Notes: generated from the letters alone by a model not told the origin. Counted from the stretch's first letter, positions 21,568-31,673 are shown. The stretch: DNA of 64,000 nucleotides from CBDHEY01 sp965262305 (GCA_965262305.1 CBDHEY010000002.1:558001-622000), one strand, 5' to 3'. Program-made: numbers and translations.

Positions 21568-22698
21568 TTAACTAATATCGATAAGGCGCTTCACTTGTGT
21601 GTGTAGCGCTTCCCATATTGCTTGTTGTTCTTCAGTTTCTTTAGGTAAGTTTTCACTTCCTAGTTCTTTTGTAAGCTCAGAAATTGTTTGGAATATTTTT
21701 TTACTTTCTTGCTCATTTTTTTCAGATAAATAACTAAATCCTATCGCAATTGAGTTTACGCTATTTTGAATCCAAGTCGCTTTTTGATTTATAGGCATGT
21801 GGTTTTCTGCAGGAGATACTCTTCCTTCGTAATCAATCTTGTTTAACTTGTTAATTTCTACGATCTCAATAAGCAATTGTGTAATAGCGTTTTTTAAGCT
21901 TTGCTTAGCAAGCTCCACCTGATTTGCCTCGTCAAGCTTTCTCCAACCACGTAAAGCGGTTTCTTTCGACGACCATTGAGTTGTAAGGCTTTTCAAATTT
22001 TCGCTGAGAATTTCGAGTTGAAGCAATAATAGCTTTCGTCTTCTATTGTTGGGTATTTCTAATGTGGATGTTAACCCTAACTCTTTTTGTTCATCAGAGA
22101 TATGGTCAATCTGAAAAAAATCTTCGTGCTTACGGGTTAAAGCTTCGCCAAATAAAAGGTATTCCATAGCATAGATACCAAGAATGACTTCTTGGGTATC
22201 TGTTGCGCCATGCTGATTTATTATGCTTTCTCGATTAATTGGTAAACTAATATCGTTGACTAATCCAGAAAATGTATATTCACCAAAGCTATCAATAAAG
22301 CCGGGTAATATAGGAAAGGCAGAGATTTGATAATAGAGATTCCCACGCGGTTCGAATTGAGTTGGAGCAGCTAGGGTAAGTTGTGCTGGATAAAAGTATT
22401 TTCTTTTTGTTATGGCAAATGCAATCCAGTTGGCTTGTACCGCTATTTTAGTTTCTTTGTTTGGGGTCTCAAGAAAATGTTTGATGCTCGTTTCAAGCTT
22501 TTTATACTCTTCTGATATCGTTTTTAGTGCGGTCTCTGCGTGGGCTTGCAGTCTACTTGATGCTTGTTCCAACCGTTTTGGTGAGTAGACTAGCGCTTTT
22601 GCCTCATTGCTATTTTGATTTGTTGCTTCTTGTTTATTTTCACAGCTAAGTGTCAAAACCAAAGCAAGTAGGCTAAGAACGTTTATTAGGTTTTTCAT
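21568..22698 (-). CDS. Imelysin-like lipoprotein
   Basis: 376 residues with a lipoprotein signal peptide ending in the lipobox LTLSC (Cys19 or nearby). The helical body has the imelysin/M75 pattern: an NWIAFAITKRKYF block, the FDSFGEY-like region and GATDTQEVILGIYAMEYLLFGE, which corresponds to the family GxHxxE motif but with Tyr in place of His. Imelysins act in iron uptake in the cell envelope. The motif change suggests altered or lost metal binding. It is followed downstream by gcvH on the other strand and lies 12 nt after the HAD gene, suggesting cotranscription with it. Confidence 0.65.
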   Translation of the reverse strand: MKNLINVLSLLALVLTLSCENKQEATNQNSNEAKALVYSPKRLEQASSRLQAHAETALKTISEEYKKLETSIKHFLETPNKETKIAVQANWIAFAITKRKYFYPAQLTLAAPTQFEPRGNLYYQISAFPILPGFIDSFGEYTFSGLVNDISLPINRESIINQHGATDTQEVILGIYAMEYLLFGEALTRKHEDFFQIDHISDEQKELGLTSTLEIPNNRRRKLLLLQLEILSENLKSLTTQWSSKETALRGWRKLDEANQVELAKQSLKNAITQLLIEIVEINKLNKIDYEGRVSPAENHMPINQKATWIQNSVNSIAIGFSYLSEKNEQESKKIFQTISELTKELGSENLPKETEEQQAIWEALHTQVKRLIDIS

Positions 22699-22709
22699 TG
22701 GGTTTTCTT

Positions 22710-23366
22710 TTATTCTCTTAGGCTGATAATTGGCCAGTTTCGTTCTTCTGCAGCTTTTTTTAACTTGGGGTCTGGATCTACAGCTATGGGATAGTCTACC
22801 GATTCAAGCAAAGGAAGGTCGTTAGCTGAGTCACTATAAAAATAACGTGTATCGAATTTTTGGTTTTGAGTTCTAAGCCAGTTATTAAGCCGTGTTACTT
22901 TACCGCTTTGAAAGCAAGGGATATCCACAATTTTGCCTGTATATCTTTCGTTAATGATTTCTGGTTCGGTGGCTAAGAGATTTGGGATTTGAAGTGCTTT
23001 TGCAATAGGTTCAGTTACAAATCGATTTGTGGCGGTAATGATAAGCAATGTGTGACCCTTAGATTTGTGCTCTTCAATTAAGGCGTGTGCTTTAGGAAGC
23101 ATCATTTTACCTATTTGATTTTCCATGAACTTCTTATGTAGTTCGTCTAGTTCTGCTATTGGTTTGCCCACAATAGGAGATAAAGCGAACTCTTGATAAG
23201 CGTAGATATCCAGGATACCTTCCTCGTATTCGCGATAAAACTGATCATTTTTGCGTTTAAACTCAACCGGATCGACCATTCCTTCGTTGATTAAAAATTC
23301 TCCCCAGCTATGGTCGCTATCTCCAGCCAAGAGGGTGTTATCTAAGTCAAATATTGCTAATACCAA
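22710..23366 (-). CDS. HAD-superfamily (SerB-like, IB) phosphatase
   Basis: 218 residues. HAD motif I is FDLDNTLLAGD at the N-terminus, motif II the Thr in LLIITATNRF, motif III a Lys near GKVTRL and motif IV YFYSDSANDLPLL. The alpha-helical C1 cap fits the IB subclass. The same gene stands beside rppH and ptsP in Pseudomonas, where it is annotated as a HAD hydrolase, sometimes as histidinol-phosphatase. The substrate cannot be read from the sequence. Confidence 0.85.
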   Translation of the reverse strand: MVLAIFDLDNTLLAGDSDHSWGEFLINEGMVDPVEFKRKNDQFYREYEEGILDIYAYQEFALSPIVGKPIAELDELHKKFMENQIGKMMLPKAHALIEEHKSKGHTLLIITATNRFVTEPIAKALQIPNLLATEPEIINERYTGKIVDIPCFQSGKVTRLNNWLRTQNQKFDTRYFYSDSANDLPLLESVDYPIAVDPDPKLKKAAEERNWPIISLRE

Positions 23367-23524
23367 GGTCTGCTCCGAAGTTTAAGCCTAAAGGTTGAGT
23401 AAACTTATCTGTTTTATATTACTTTTTGCCCAAATTTGGTGTTGTATGGGGCATAAGCGCATTGCTGTATATTGCTTTTTTGTGAAACAATAGAGATTAA
23501 TTGTAACAATATCGAGAGGTAGGT

Positions 23525-24019
23525 GTGATAGACAGCGACGGATTTCGTCCGAACGTTGGCATTATTCTAACGAATGGTGACGGACGCCTACTTTGGGCGC
23601 GCCGAGTGGGTGGGCAGGATGCATGGCAGTTCCCCCAGGGTGGTATAAATGAAGACGAAGACCCAGAAATTGCGCTTTTTCGTGAGTTACGTGAAGAAAT
23701 TGGTTTAACGAAGTCCGATGTCGAGGTTTTAGCCGTCACTCGTGGCTGGCTGAGGTACCGATTACCCAAAAAATTGGTCAGAACGAATAAATCGCCAGTT
23801 TGTATTGGTCAAAAGCAGAAGTGGTTTCTGCTAAAGTTATTATCTGATGACTCTCAAATTTCGCTAAACCAGGAAGATATGCCTGCGGAGTTTGATGATT
23901 GGAATTGGGTGAGTTATTGGTACCCTTTGAGTAAAGTCGTGTCGTTCAAGCGCGATGTTTATCGTAGAGCGCTAAAGGAGTTGGCGCCTATATATAATAA
24001 AAAATGCATTAAAGGATAG
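23525..24019 (+). CDS. rppH: RNA pyrophosphohydrolase RppH
   Basis: 164 residues from a GTG start preceded by GAGAGGTAG. It holds the Nudix box GGINEDEDPEIALFRELREEIGL (G-x5-E-x7-REVREExG type) and the RppH-specific beginning DSDGFRPNVGIILTN and WQFPQGGI. RppH removes pyrophosphate from mRNA 5' ends to trigger decay. Its partner ptsP follows by 70 nt, the conserved gammaproteobacterial order. Confidence 0.95.
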   Translation: MIDSDGFRPNVGIILTNGDGRLLWARRVGGQDAWQFPQGGINEDEDPEIALFRELREEIGLTKSDVEVLAVTRGWLRYRLPKKLVRTNKSPVCIGQKQKWFLLKLLSDDSQISLNQEDMPAEFDDWNWVSYWYPLSKVVSFKRDVYRRALKELAPIYNKKCIKG

Positions 24020-24089
24020 TTTTCTTGAAACAGGGGTTCGATAATCGTTTCAGGTTTGATGATGAATGTGCTAGCTGAGAGAGTCTTGC

Positions 24090-26348
24090 ATGCTTAATGC
24101 TTTGCGTCAAATCGTACAAGAAGTAAATTCCGCTCCGGATTTGGCTGCGGTACTTACTATTATAGTCGCTCGTGTCAGAGCATCCATGGGAACTCAGGTT
24201 TGTTCTGTCTACCTTCGTAATGAAGAAGGTGTTTATCTATTGATGGCAACCGAGGGCCTTAATCAAGAGGCTGTTGGGCAGGTGGCTTTGTCTAAAGAAG
24301 AAGGATTGATTGGGCTTGTTGCCACAAGAGAAGAGCCTATTAATCTTCAGGATGCCGAGTCCCACCCAAAATTTCAATATTTTTCTGAGACAGGTGAAGA
24401 GCAGTTCAGTGCTTTTCTTGGAGTCCCTATTATTCATCATCGTCAGGTTTTGGGCGTGCTGGTGGTCCAGCAAGTGGAGAAAAGGCGTTTTGATGAGGGG
24501 GACGAAGCTTTTTTGGTAACTATGTCCGCCCAGCTTGCAGGTGTAATCGCGCATGCTGAAGCAACGGGCACTTTACGCACAATAGGTCAAAAAACAGAAG
24601 CGCGCTTTTTGGGAGTGCCCAGTTCACAAGGCGTGGGCATCGGACAGTGTGTGGTTGTCGCACCTATTGCGGATCTCAATTCCGTACCTTATCAAGAATG
24701 TCAATCGATCGACGACGAATTAGCTTTTTTCCACAATAGCCTTGCGGCGGTTCGCGCAGATGTTAAGAGGCTTGGCGCTGAGCTAGAGAGTCGACTAAAT
24801 AAAGAAGAGCGCCTGTTATTTGATGCCTATGTGGCAATGTTAGATGATGCCTCACTTGCAAAAGAAGTGATTGAGCGAATCAAATCAGGGATAACGGCTC
24901 AGTATTCTTGGAGTCGAGTGATTCTGGAGCATGTTGCTACATTCGAAAGTATGCTTGATCCTTACCTGCGTGAGCGGGCTTCGGATGTAAGAGATTTGGG
25001 TAGCCGGGTACTTTCTTATCTGCAGGAAACTCAGCATGAAGAAAGAGAATACCCTGATAACACTATATTGGTCGGTGATGAACTGTCTGCATCTATGTTG
25101 GCAGAGGTTCCCGAAGGCAAGCTTGCTGGAATAGTTTCTCTTGCGGGTTCGAGCAATTCTCATATTGCAATTTTAGCGCGGTCGATAGGGATTCCCACAG
25201 TAATGGGGGCAATAGACCTTCCTTTCACTCGGATAAATGGAAAAGAGCTAATTGTTGACGGTTATCGCGGTTCTGTATACGTAGACCCGAGTGAACAAAT
25301 GCTCTCACACTATCGAGCCATTGTTGCTGAAGATGAAGAGTTAGTTGCAGGTCTAGAGGCCATAAAAGACAAGCCTTGTGAAACAACCGATCATCACCGA
25401 GTCGCGCTCTGGGTAAATACTGGATTAATTGCTGATGCAATGATGTCGCTTGAGCGGGGGGCTGAAGGCGTTGGCTTGTATCGCACTGAAATTCCTTTTA
25501 TGTTGAGAGATCGCTTTCCTTCCGAAGAGGAACAGCGAATTACCTACCGGGCTCAGCTAGAAGCTTTTGCGCCTCACACGGTGACTATGCGTACTTTGGA
25601 TATTGGTGGTGATAAAGCCCTGCCGTATTTTCCTATCGCTGAAGATAATCCGTTTTTAGGGTGGCGCGGTATTCGCGTAACCTTAGACCATCCCGAGATC
25701 TTTTTGGTCCAAGTACGCGCGATGTTAAAGGCGAGCGAAGGTCTTGATAATTTGCGAATCATGTTGCCGATGGTTTCCAATATTGCAGAATTAGAAATCG
25801 CCCAAATGCTAATATATCGGGCCTATGATGAACTGTTAGAGGAAGGTTTTACGGTTAAAATGCCTCCCGTTGGCGTGATGATTGAAGTGCCTGCAGCCGT
25901 GTATCAAGCCAGGGAGTTTGCCGCTCGGGTAGATTTTATTTCTGTTGGTAGTAATGACCTTACCCAGTATTTATTAGCGGTTGATCGCAATAACTCCCGA
26001 GTTGCAGACCTTTATCATTCTTTGCATCCTGCAGTTCTAAGAGCATTAAAGCATATTGTGGATGAAGCTCATGCTGAAGGTGTTGCTGTGAGCATTTGTG
26101 GAGAATTAGCTGGCGACCCAGAAGCTGCTTTGCTGCTTATGGCAATGGGGTATGACGTCTTGTCAATGAGTGGAACAAACTTATTGAAGGTGAAATCAGT
26201 TATCCGCGCGGTAAGCCTTCCTCAGGCAGAATTATTATTACAAGAAGTCATGGAACTTGCAGACGCAGAATCAATCAATCGTTGTTTAGAGTCAACGTTC
26301 AAGCAGGCTGGTTTAACGCGACTATTGCGCCCGACATCGGCAGATTAA
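24090..26348 (+). CDS. ptsP: Phosphoenolpyruvate-protein phosphotransferase PtsP (EI-Ntr)
   Basis: 752 residues. An N-terminal GAF domain (about 1-165) is followed by the PTS enzyme I fold. The phosphohistidine loop is LAGSSNSHIAILARSIGIPTVMG, in the 350s. The PEP-binding barrel shows EGVGLYRTEIPFM, RTLDIGGDK, DFISVGSNDLTQYLLAVDR and the catalytic Cys in SICGELAGDP. It passes phosphate from PEP to NPr in the nitrogen PTS. It probably shares an operon with rppH. Confidence 0.96.
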   Translation: MLNALRQIVQEVNSAPDLAAVLTIIVARVRASMGTQVCSVYLRNEEGVYLLMATEGLNQEAVGQVALSKEEGLIGLVATREEPINLQDAESHPKFQYFSETGEEQFSAFLGVPIIHHRQVLGVLVVQQVEKRRFDEGDEAFLVTMSAQLAGVIAHAEATGTLRTIGQKTEARFLGVPSSQGVGIGQCVVVAPIADLNSVPYQECQSIDDELAFFHNSLAAVRADVKRLGAELESRLNKEERLLFDAYVAMLDDASLAKEVIERIKSGITAQYSWSRVILEHVATFESMLDPYLRERASDVRDLGSRVLSYLQETQHEEREYPDNTILVGDELSASMLAEVPEGKLAGIVSLAGSSNSHIAILARSIGIPTVMGAIDLPFTRINGKELIVDGYRGSVYVDPSEQMLSHYRAIVAEDEELVAGLEAIKDKPCETTDHHRVALWVNTGLIADAMMSLERGAEGVGLYRTEIPFMLRDRFPSEEEQRITYRAQLEAFAPHTVTMRTLDIGGDKALPYFPIAEDNPFLGWRGIRVTLDHPEIFLVQVRAMLKASEGLDNLRIMLPMVSNIAELEIAQMLIYRAYDELLEEGFTVKMPPVGVMIEVPAAVYQAREFAARVDFISVGSNDLTQYLLAVDRNNSRVADLYHSLHPAVLRALKHIVDEAHAEGVAVSICGELAGDPEAALLLMAMGYDVLSMSGTNLLKVKSVIRAVSLPQAELLLQEVMELADAESINRCLESTFKQAGLTRLLRPTSAD

Positions 26349-26479
26349 GAGTCGGGTTCAGCTGAGGTTTTGTTTTTGTCACACTATATTCAGAATTTTG
26401 GGATCTAATCCTCTGCTTTGTTGAAAGTTCATATTCTCAATTCATTTGATTTATTTATAAAACCATTAGGAATTTATTT

Positions 26480-27316
26480 ATGTTAATGCACCCAGACTTT
26501 GATCCGGTTGCCATCTCTCTTGGGCCTTTAGAGCTTTTTGGGAATACCCTTGGGCCGTTGAATGTGCATTGGTACGGCTTGATGTACGTTGCGGCATTTA
26601 CCTCTGCTTGGCTATTAGGCGTTTACCGGTCAACAAGGCCTGGGGCGCTGTTAAAAAAATCTGAGATAGAGGATTTAATCTTTTATGGCGCTTTGGGTGT
26701 AGTAATCGGTGCCCGATTTGGATATGTCTTTTTTTACAACTTTGGTCAATTCTTAGAAGACCCAATCTGGCTATTTCGAGTTTGGGAAGGCGGCATGTCA
26801 TTTCATGGCGGATTGCTTGGCGTCATGCTTTCCATGGCCTATTACAGTAAAAAGCTGAATAAAAATTATATTGATTTGATGGATTATGTCGCACCCTTGG
26901 TTCCTCTTGGGTTGGGTTTTGGTCGACTTGGTAATTTTATCGGTCAAGAGCTTTGGGGAAGAGAAACAACCGTTCCTTGGGGGATGGTTTTTCAGAAAGA
27001 CCCCGATGCTTTAGTTCGCCATCCTTCGCAATTATATCAATCCTTTCTCGAGGGCCTAGTGTTGTTTGTAATCATGTTCTGGTTCTCTCAAAAGCCTCGT
27101 CCGCGCGGTGCGGTTGCAGCATTACTCTTGGTTTGTTATGGTTTTTTCCGTTTCTTCGTCGAGTTTTTCCGAGAGCCCGACTCTCACATAGGTTTCGATC
27201 TGTTTGAATGGATGACTCGCGGCCAAATCCTTTGCATTCCTATGATTATGGGTGGCGCTCTTCTATTGTATTGGACCTATTTTATGCGCAAACCTGAATC
27301 TACAAAAAGTAAATAA
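26480..27316 (+). CDS. lgt: Prolipoprotein diacylglyceryl transferase
   Basis: 278 residues with seven hydrophobic segments. The Lgt signature GRLGNFIGQELWGR lies around 147-160, with the essential Arg and Glu, and the HGGLLGVM loop around 110. Lgt adds diacylglycerol from phosphatidylglycerol to the lipobox Cys of prolipoproteins at the inner membrane. The lgt-thyA-folA order is conserved in gammaproteobacteria. AGGAA precedes the ATG. Confidence 0.97.
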   Translation: MLMHPDFDPVAISLGPLELFGNTLGPLNVHWYGLMYVAAFTSAWLLGVYRSTRPGALLKKSEIEDLIFYGALGVVIGARFGYVFFYNFGQFLEDPIWLFRVWEGGMSFHGGLLGVMLSMAYYSKKLNKNYIDLMDYVAPLVPLGLGFGRLGNFIGQELWGRETTVPWGMVFQKDPDALVRHPSQLYQSFLEGLVLFVIMFWFSQKPRPRGAVAALLLVCYGFFRFFVEFFREPDSHIGFDLFEWMTRGQILCIPMIMGGALLLYWTYFMRKPESTKSK

Positions 27317-27337
27317 AAATATTATAGAGTTTAGTCT

Positions 27338-28171
27338 GTGAAACAATACTTAGATTTGATGCGTCATGTCCGCGAAAACGGCGTTAAAAAAGAAGATAGA
27401 ACCGGCACGGGTACTTTAAGTGTATTTGGCCATCAAATGCGGTTTGATTTGTCCGTAGGGTTTCCTTTAGTAACAACCAAAAAATGCCATCTTAAATCGA
27501 TTATTTACGAGCTTTTGTGGTTCCTTAAAGGTGAAACAAATATCCAGTATCTAAAAGAAAACAACGTGAAAATTTGGGATGCTTGGGCTACTGAAAGTGG
27601 TGAGCTTGGCCCTGTTTATGGTGCTCAATGGCGCTCTTGGGTCGATTATGATAATGGTACAATTGATCAAATTACTGAAGTAATTAATCTAATAAAAACC
27701 AAGCCGCATTCACGTCGACTTATTGTATCCGCTTGGAATCCCGCTCTGCTGCCTGATGAAAATATATCTCCACAGGAAAACGCTACTGCAGGAAAAATGG
27801 CGCTCCCGCCTTGCCATACGCTTTTTCAATTTTATGTTTTAGATGGTCGTTTATCTTGTCAACTTTACCAGCGAAGTGCCGATGTCTTTTTAGGTGTGCC
27901 ATTTAACATTGCTTCTTATGCATTATTAACGCTTATGATCGCCCAAGTTTGTGATTTGAAGTTGGGTGATTTTGTGCATACTTTCGGCGATGCACATCTC
28001 TATTTAAATCATCTAGAACAAGTCGATTTGCAGTTGCAGCGCGATCCAATGCCTTTACCTAAAATGCTATTAAACCCGGAAGTCAAAGACATATTTGGAT
28101 TTGACTACAATGATTTTGAGCTGACGGATTATCAGGCTCATCCGCATATTCCTGCGCCAATTTCGGTATAA
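27338..28171 (+). CDS. thyA: Thymidylate synthase
   Basis: 277 residues from a GTG start. The nucleophile Cys lies in MALPPCHTLFQFYV, the folate/dUMP residues in QLYQRSADVFLGVPFNIASYALL, and the Arg site in RTGTGTLSVFGHQMRFDL. It makes dTMP from dUMP with methylene-THF. Compared with the 264-residue E. coli enzyme it has an insertion of about 12 residues just before the active-site segment, as in several gammaproteobacterial ThyA. It precedes folA by 12 nt. Confidence 0.97.
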   Translation: MKQYLDLMRHVRENGVKKEDRTGTGTLSVFGHQMRFDLSVGFPLVTTKKCHLKSIIYELLWFLKGETNIQYLKENNVKIWDAWATESGELGPVYGAQWRSWVDYDNGTIDQITEVINLIKTKPHSRRLIVSAWNPALLPDENISPQENATAGKMALPPCHTLFQFYVLDGRLSCQLYQRSADVFLGVPFNIASYALLTLMIAQVCDLKLGDFVHTFGDAHLYLNHLEQVDLQLQRDPMPLPKMLLNPEVKDIFGFDYNDFELTDYQAHPHIPAPISV

Positions 28172-28182
28172 AACTTTAATAT

Positions 28183-28710
28183 ATGTCTATGAGTTCGATA
28201 AAACTCTCTTTAATCGTCGCAATGTCAGAGAATCGCGTGATAGGAAAAGACAATCAGCTCCCATGGCGTATCTCTGCCGATTTGAGATATTTTAAACAGA
28301 TGACAATGGGGCGTCCCCTTGTTATGGGGAGAAAAACATTTGAATCGATTGGACGTCCTCTTCCTGGCCGCAAAAATATTGTTGTGACAAAACAGAATAA
28401 TTGGCGATCTGAAGGTGTAGATGTGTTTAATTCAATTGAAAGCGCTTTAGATTTCGCCAAGTCGGTTGCTAAATCAACTGATCAAACCGAGGTGATGGTA
28501 ATTGGTGGTGCAAACCTATACGAACAAGTGTTACCGCTTTCTAGCAAATTATACATTACTCGTGTTCATGCAAATATTGAGGGTGACGCTTTTTTCCCTG
28601 AGTTTGAAAGTTCGAATTGGCGCCTCGTTTCTCAAGAAATATCTGAACCATCTGAAAAAGACCAGTACGCGTGCTCTTTTTTGGTCTATGATAAAAAATT
28701 AAACACATAA
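28183..28710 (+). CDS. folA: Dihydrofolate reductase
   Basis: 175 residues. LSLIVAMSENRVIGKDNQLPWRISADLRYFKQMT, the NADPH-binding VMGRKTFESIGRPLPGRKNIVVT and VIGGANLYEQVL are the standard DHFR blocks. It regenerates tetrahydrofolate consumed by ThyA, its upstream neighbour. The 276-nt gap after it shows no gene; it should hold the promoter for the TonB operon. Confidence 0.96.
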   Translation: MSMSSIKLSLIVAMSENRVIGKDNQLPWRISADLRYFKQMTMGRPLVMGRKTFESIGRPLPGRKNIVVTKQNNWRSEGVDVFNSIESALDFAKSVAKSTDQTEVMVIGGANLYEQVLPLSSKLYITRVHANIEGDAFFPEFESSNWRLVSQEISEPSEKDQYACSFLVYDKKLNT

Positions 28711-28986
28711 AGTAATCGCAATCCTATTTTCTTGCGAAGTATAAAAACTGATCGTGTGTTACTGGTGTGTTACTCAGTCGTTGAAGAAATAAAAGGTGGT
28801 GTTACTATTTGTAATGTGAATAAGAAGTCAAATTTCTTTAAATAATTTGTGTTTGAATGTTATTAGATGCTGTTATTAAAATGCACTAGGCTAATCAATA
28901 TTAAGAACACGTTAATCAATGAGATATGGGCTTCCCGCTCTATCTAAAAGCTAATTATTAATGCAATCACCCATGTTGGGGGGAAT

Positions 28987-29769
28987 ATGAAGAAGCAAAT
29001 AAAATCTGTGGCTTTGTCTACGATTTTTTCTGCAGGAGCGTTATTTGCCGGCGCAACCTTTGCAGATAAAACGATCGACGAAATTTTGCGCGTCGGACAA
29101 TCTAAAACCAATGCTGCGAAAGCATCACAGGATAAAATAAACAAGCTTTCGAGCGAAACCGCCTCACTGCTGCAACAATTTAAGATTGTTAACAAGCAAA
29201 TTGATGGGTTACGCGTTTATAACTCTCAGTTGGAAAAGCAATTGGCTAATCAGTTAGAAGTTATAAATGACTTGGAAGAGTCAATTGATAACGTGACTGT
29301 GATCGAGCGTCAAATCCAACCACTTATTCTCAGAATGCTAGAAGGTCTAGAGCAGTTTGTTGAACTAGATATTCCTCTGCACAAGGAAGAACGTTTGGAT
29401 CGAATTGCTCAATTGAGAGGCAATCAACATCGAGCTGATATTTCTGTTGCTGAGAAGTTTCGTCAGATATTAGAAGCATATAATATCGAAGCAGAATACG
29501 GTCGAAAACTGCATGTTTATACTTCCAAGCTAGAAGTGGGTGGTGTTGAACGTGAAGTAAACATTTTTGGTGTTGGTAAAATTGCTTTGATGTACCAAAC
29601 GCCTGATACTAAATTTTCTGGTGCTTGGGATCAAAGTCAGGGTGCATGGGTAGAGCTGGATGCAGGTCAATATCGAAGCGCCATCCAAAACGGTATTAAG
29701 ATCGCGCTTAAACAGGCATCTAATGACGTTATGCAGTTACCACTATTGGCACCGGAGGCAGCACAATGA
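28987..29769 (+). CDS. DUF3450 periplasmic TonB-cluster protein
   Basis: 260 residues with a Sec signal peptide ending near TFADKT, then a long coiled coil (about 30-120) and a C-terminal globular part with GVGKIALMYQTPD and SGAWDQSQGAWV. This is the DUF3450 family, usually encoded at the head of TtpC/ExbB/ExbD/TonB clusters in marine gammaproteobacteria. It probably helps energise outer-membrane receptors together with TtpC. It overlaps the next gene through ATGA. Confidence 0.88.
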   Translation: MKKQIKSVALSTIFSAGALFAGATFADKTIDEILRVGQSKTNAAKASQDKINKLSSETASLLQQFKIVNKQIDGLRVYNSQLEKQLANQLEVINDLEESIDNVTVIERQIQPLILRMLEGLEQFVELDIPLHKEERLDRIAQLRGNQHRADISVAEKFRQILEAYNIEAEYGRKLHVYTSKLEVGGVEREVNIFGVGKIALMYQTPDTKFSGAWDQSQGAWVELDAGQYRSAIQNGIKIALKQASNDVMQLPLLAPEAAQ

Positions 29770-31133
29770 GATTAATTACAAAAATTATTATATCTGGCGC
29801 TTTCTTTATTGCTGGTGCTGTCAACGCACAAGATGATAAGGCGGCTAGTTTAGATCAGCTTTTGCAAATGGTTAAAAATGCGAAGATTTCTGAATCTAAA
29901 GAGCACAAGAGCCGTGAAGCTGAGTTTAGAAAAAACAAAGCAAATCAAGCTCGTTTATTAGATAAGGCAAGAAATACTAAAAAGCTTGAGGAAGCACGTT
30001 CTGAAAAGTTAGAACAAAAATATAAAGAACAAGAACTTCTTGTACAACAAAAACGTGAGCAACTCGATGAGCGCTTGGGTTCATTGAAGGAGCTCTTTGG
30101 TCATTTGACATCTACCGCCGGTGATCTGCGCGCAAATATGGATGTTTCAATTGTGAGCGCACAAATTCCTAATCGTGGCGAACCTATTGCTGAACTCATC
30201 GAAAAAATGAACAGTGAGACAAAGTTGCCTTCGATTGAAGAAATCGAGCGCTTGTGGTTTGAAATGCAGCGTGAAATTACCGAGTCGGGTAAAGTGGTTA
30301 CATATGTTGGCACTGTATCCGATCCATCAGGTAATGAATCTGAAAGAACAATCGTACGAGCAGGTAATTACAACCTTTATTCTGATGGAAAGTTTCTTAA
30401 CTTCGATGCTGAAACCGGTTCCGTAAGTGAGTTGCCGCGCCAGCCTTCAGGCTCGCTCCAAGCGTCTGCAATGAATTTACAAAATGCTTCTGCTGGCTTC
30501 ACTAAAACTGGTGTGGACCCAACAGGTCCTGTAGGTGGACAGTTATTAAGAGCCCTTATTAATACTCCAAACTTACTTGAGCGTTGGAAGCAGGGTGGTC
30601 CAGTAGGTATGTATGTTATTACGCCTCTGTTTATTGTTGCGCTCATCATATCGTTGATCAAGTTTTTATCTTTGATGGCAGTCTCTGGAAAAGTTAATCG
30701 CCAGTTGAAAGCTAAGAGTGCAAATACAAATAATCCTCTTGGCCGAGTATTGAAAGTTGCTGAAGATAATCAAGGTATTGATTCCGAGTCACTAGAACTT
30801 AAGTTGGAAGAAGCTGTTCTTAAAGAAAGACCCTCTATTGAATCCTGGTTGAACTCGATCAAGATTATTTCAATGGTAGGTCCACTTTTGGGTCTTCTTG
30901 GTACGGTAACTGGTATGATCGTGGTGTTCCAACAAATCACAATCTTTGGTGCAGGTGATCCTAAAGCAATGGCTGGCGGTATTTCGGCGGCACTTGTTAC
31001 TACCGTTAAGGGTCTTATTGTTGCCATACCCACCGTGCTTATCCACACTTATTTGAATTCAAAAGCGAAAGGTGTTGTTCAGATTTTAGATGAGCAAAGT
31101 GCCGGTTTGATTGCCGAAAAGTCTGAACGCTAA
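29766..31133 (+). CDS. TtpC-like MotA/TolQ/ExbB-family protein
   Basis: 455 residues. After a signal peptide (to about 22) come a coiled coil (about 40-110) and a periplasmic domain, then three transmembrane helices in a C-terminal MotA/TolQ/ExbB domain (YVITPLFIVALIISLIKFL; IISMVGPLLGLLGTVTGMIVVF; KGLIVAIPTVLIHTYLN). This layout defines TtpC, the fourth component of TonB2-type systems. It is encoded with exbB, exbD and tonB immediately downstream. Confidence 0.88.
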   Translation: MRLITKIIISGAFFIAGAVNAQDDKAASLDQLLQMVKNAKISESKEHKSREAEFRKNKANQARLLDKARNTKKLEEARSEKLEQKYKEQELLVQQKREQLDERLGSLKELFGHLTSTAGDLRANMDVSIVSAQIPNRGEPIAELIEKMNSETKLPSIEEIERLWFEMQREITESGKVVTYVGTVSDPSGNESERTIVRAGNYNLYSDGKFLNFDAETGSVSELPRQPSGSLQASAMNLQNASAGFTKTGVDPTGPVGGQLLRALINTPNLLERWKQGGPVGMYVITPLFIVALIISLIKFLSLMAVSGKVNRQLKAKSANTNNPLGRVLKVAEDNQGIDSESLELKLEEAVLKERPSIESWLNSIKIISMVGPLLGLLGTVTGMIVVFQQITIFGAGDPKAMAGGISAALVTTVKGLIVAIPTVLIHTYLNSKAKGVVQILDEQSAGLIAEKSER

Positions 31134-31145
31134 GAGGTAAGTGCT

Positions 31146-31673
31146 GTGTTAGAGCTATTCGACTTATTAGAAGAAGTTCGATTGTTTGTGCAGTCCGGTG
31201 GCGTTGTATTGGTGCTTATCGCTATTCTCGCGTTTGTGATGTGGATCCTTATATTCGAGAGAATTTGGTTCTTTAATACATCGCTTCGCGGAATACTAAA
31301 AGGCACCAAGGCTAAGTGGGAGCAAAGAAACGAACGTCAGTCGTGGAATGCTCACCAAGTGCGAGAGGCTCTCGTATCCAAAGTAAGACAAAAGATTGAC
31401 TATAATCTCGATCTTATCGCGACTATGGTTGCTCTTTGTCCACTGATGGGATTACTTGGTACTGTTTCAGGCATGATTGATGTTTTTAATGTACTTGCAA
31501 TCACCGGTGGTGGTGATGCTAAATCTATGGCCTCAGGGGTTTCTAAAGCGACAATTCCAACCATGGCTGGTATGGTTGCAGCAATTTCTGGAGTTTTTGG
31601 GTCTAATTTAGTTAAACGGATCGCGATGAAAGAAAGTCAGCTATTCGACGATCAGTTAACTATGGATCACTAA
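31146..31673 (+). CDS. exbB: ExbB-like proton-channel protein
   Basis: 175 residues with the three helices of ExbB/TolQ: GGVVLVLIAILAFVMWILIF, ALCPLMGLLGTVSGMIDVF and a helix in TIPTMAGMVAAISGVFG. ExbB with ExbD uses the proton gradient to drive TonB in the inner membrane. It is shorter than the TtpC-like protein upstream and lacks the periplasmic coiled coil. It sits 12 nt after ttpC-like and 9 nt before exbD. Confidence 0.92.
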   Translation: MLELFDLLEEVRLFVQSGGVVLVLIAILAFVMWILIFERIWFFNTSLRGILKGTKAKWEQRNERQSWNAHQVREALVSKVRQKIDYNLDLIATMVALCPLMGLLGTVSGMIDVFNVLAITGGGDAKSMASGVSKATIPTMAGMVAAISGVFGSNLVKRIAMKESQLFDDQLTMDH

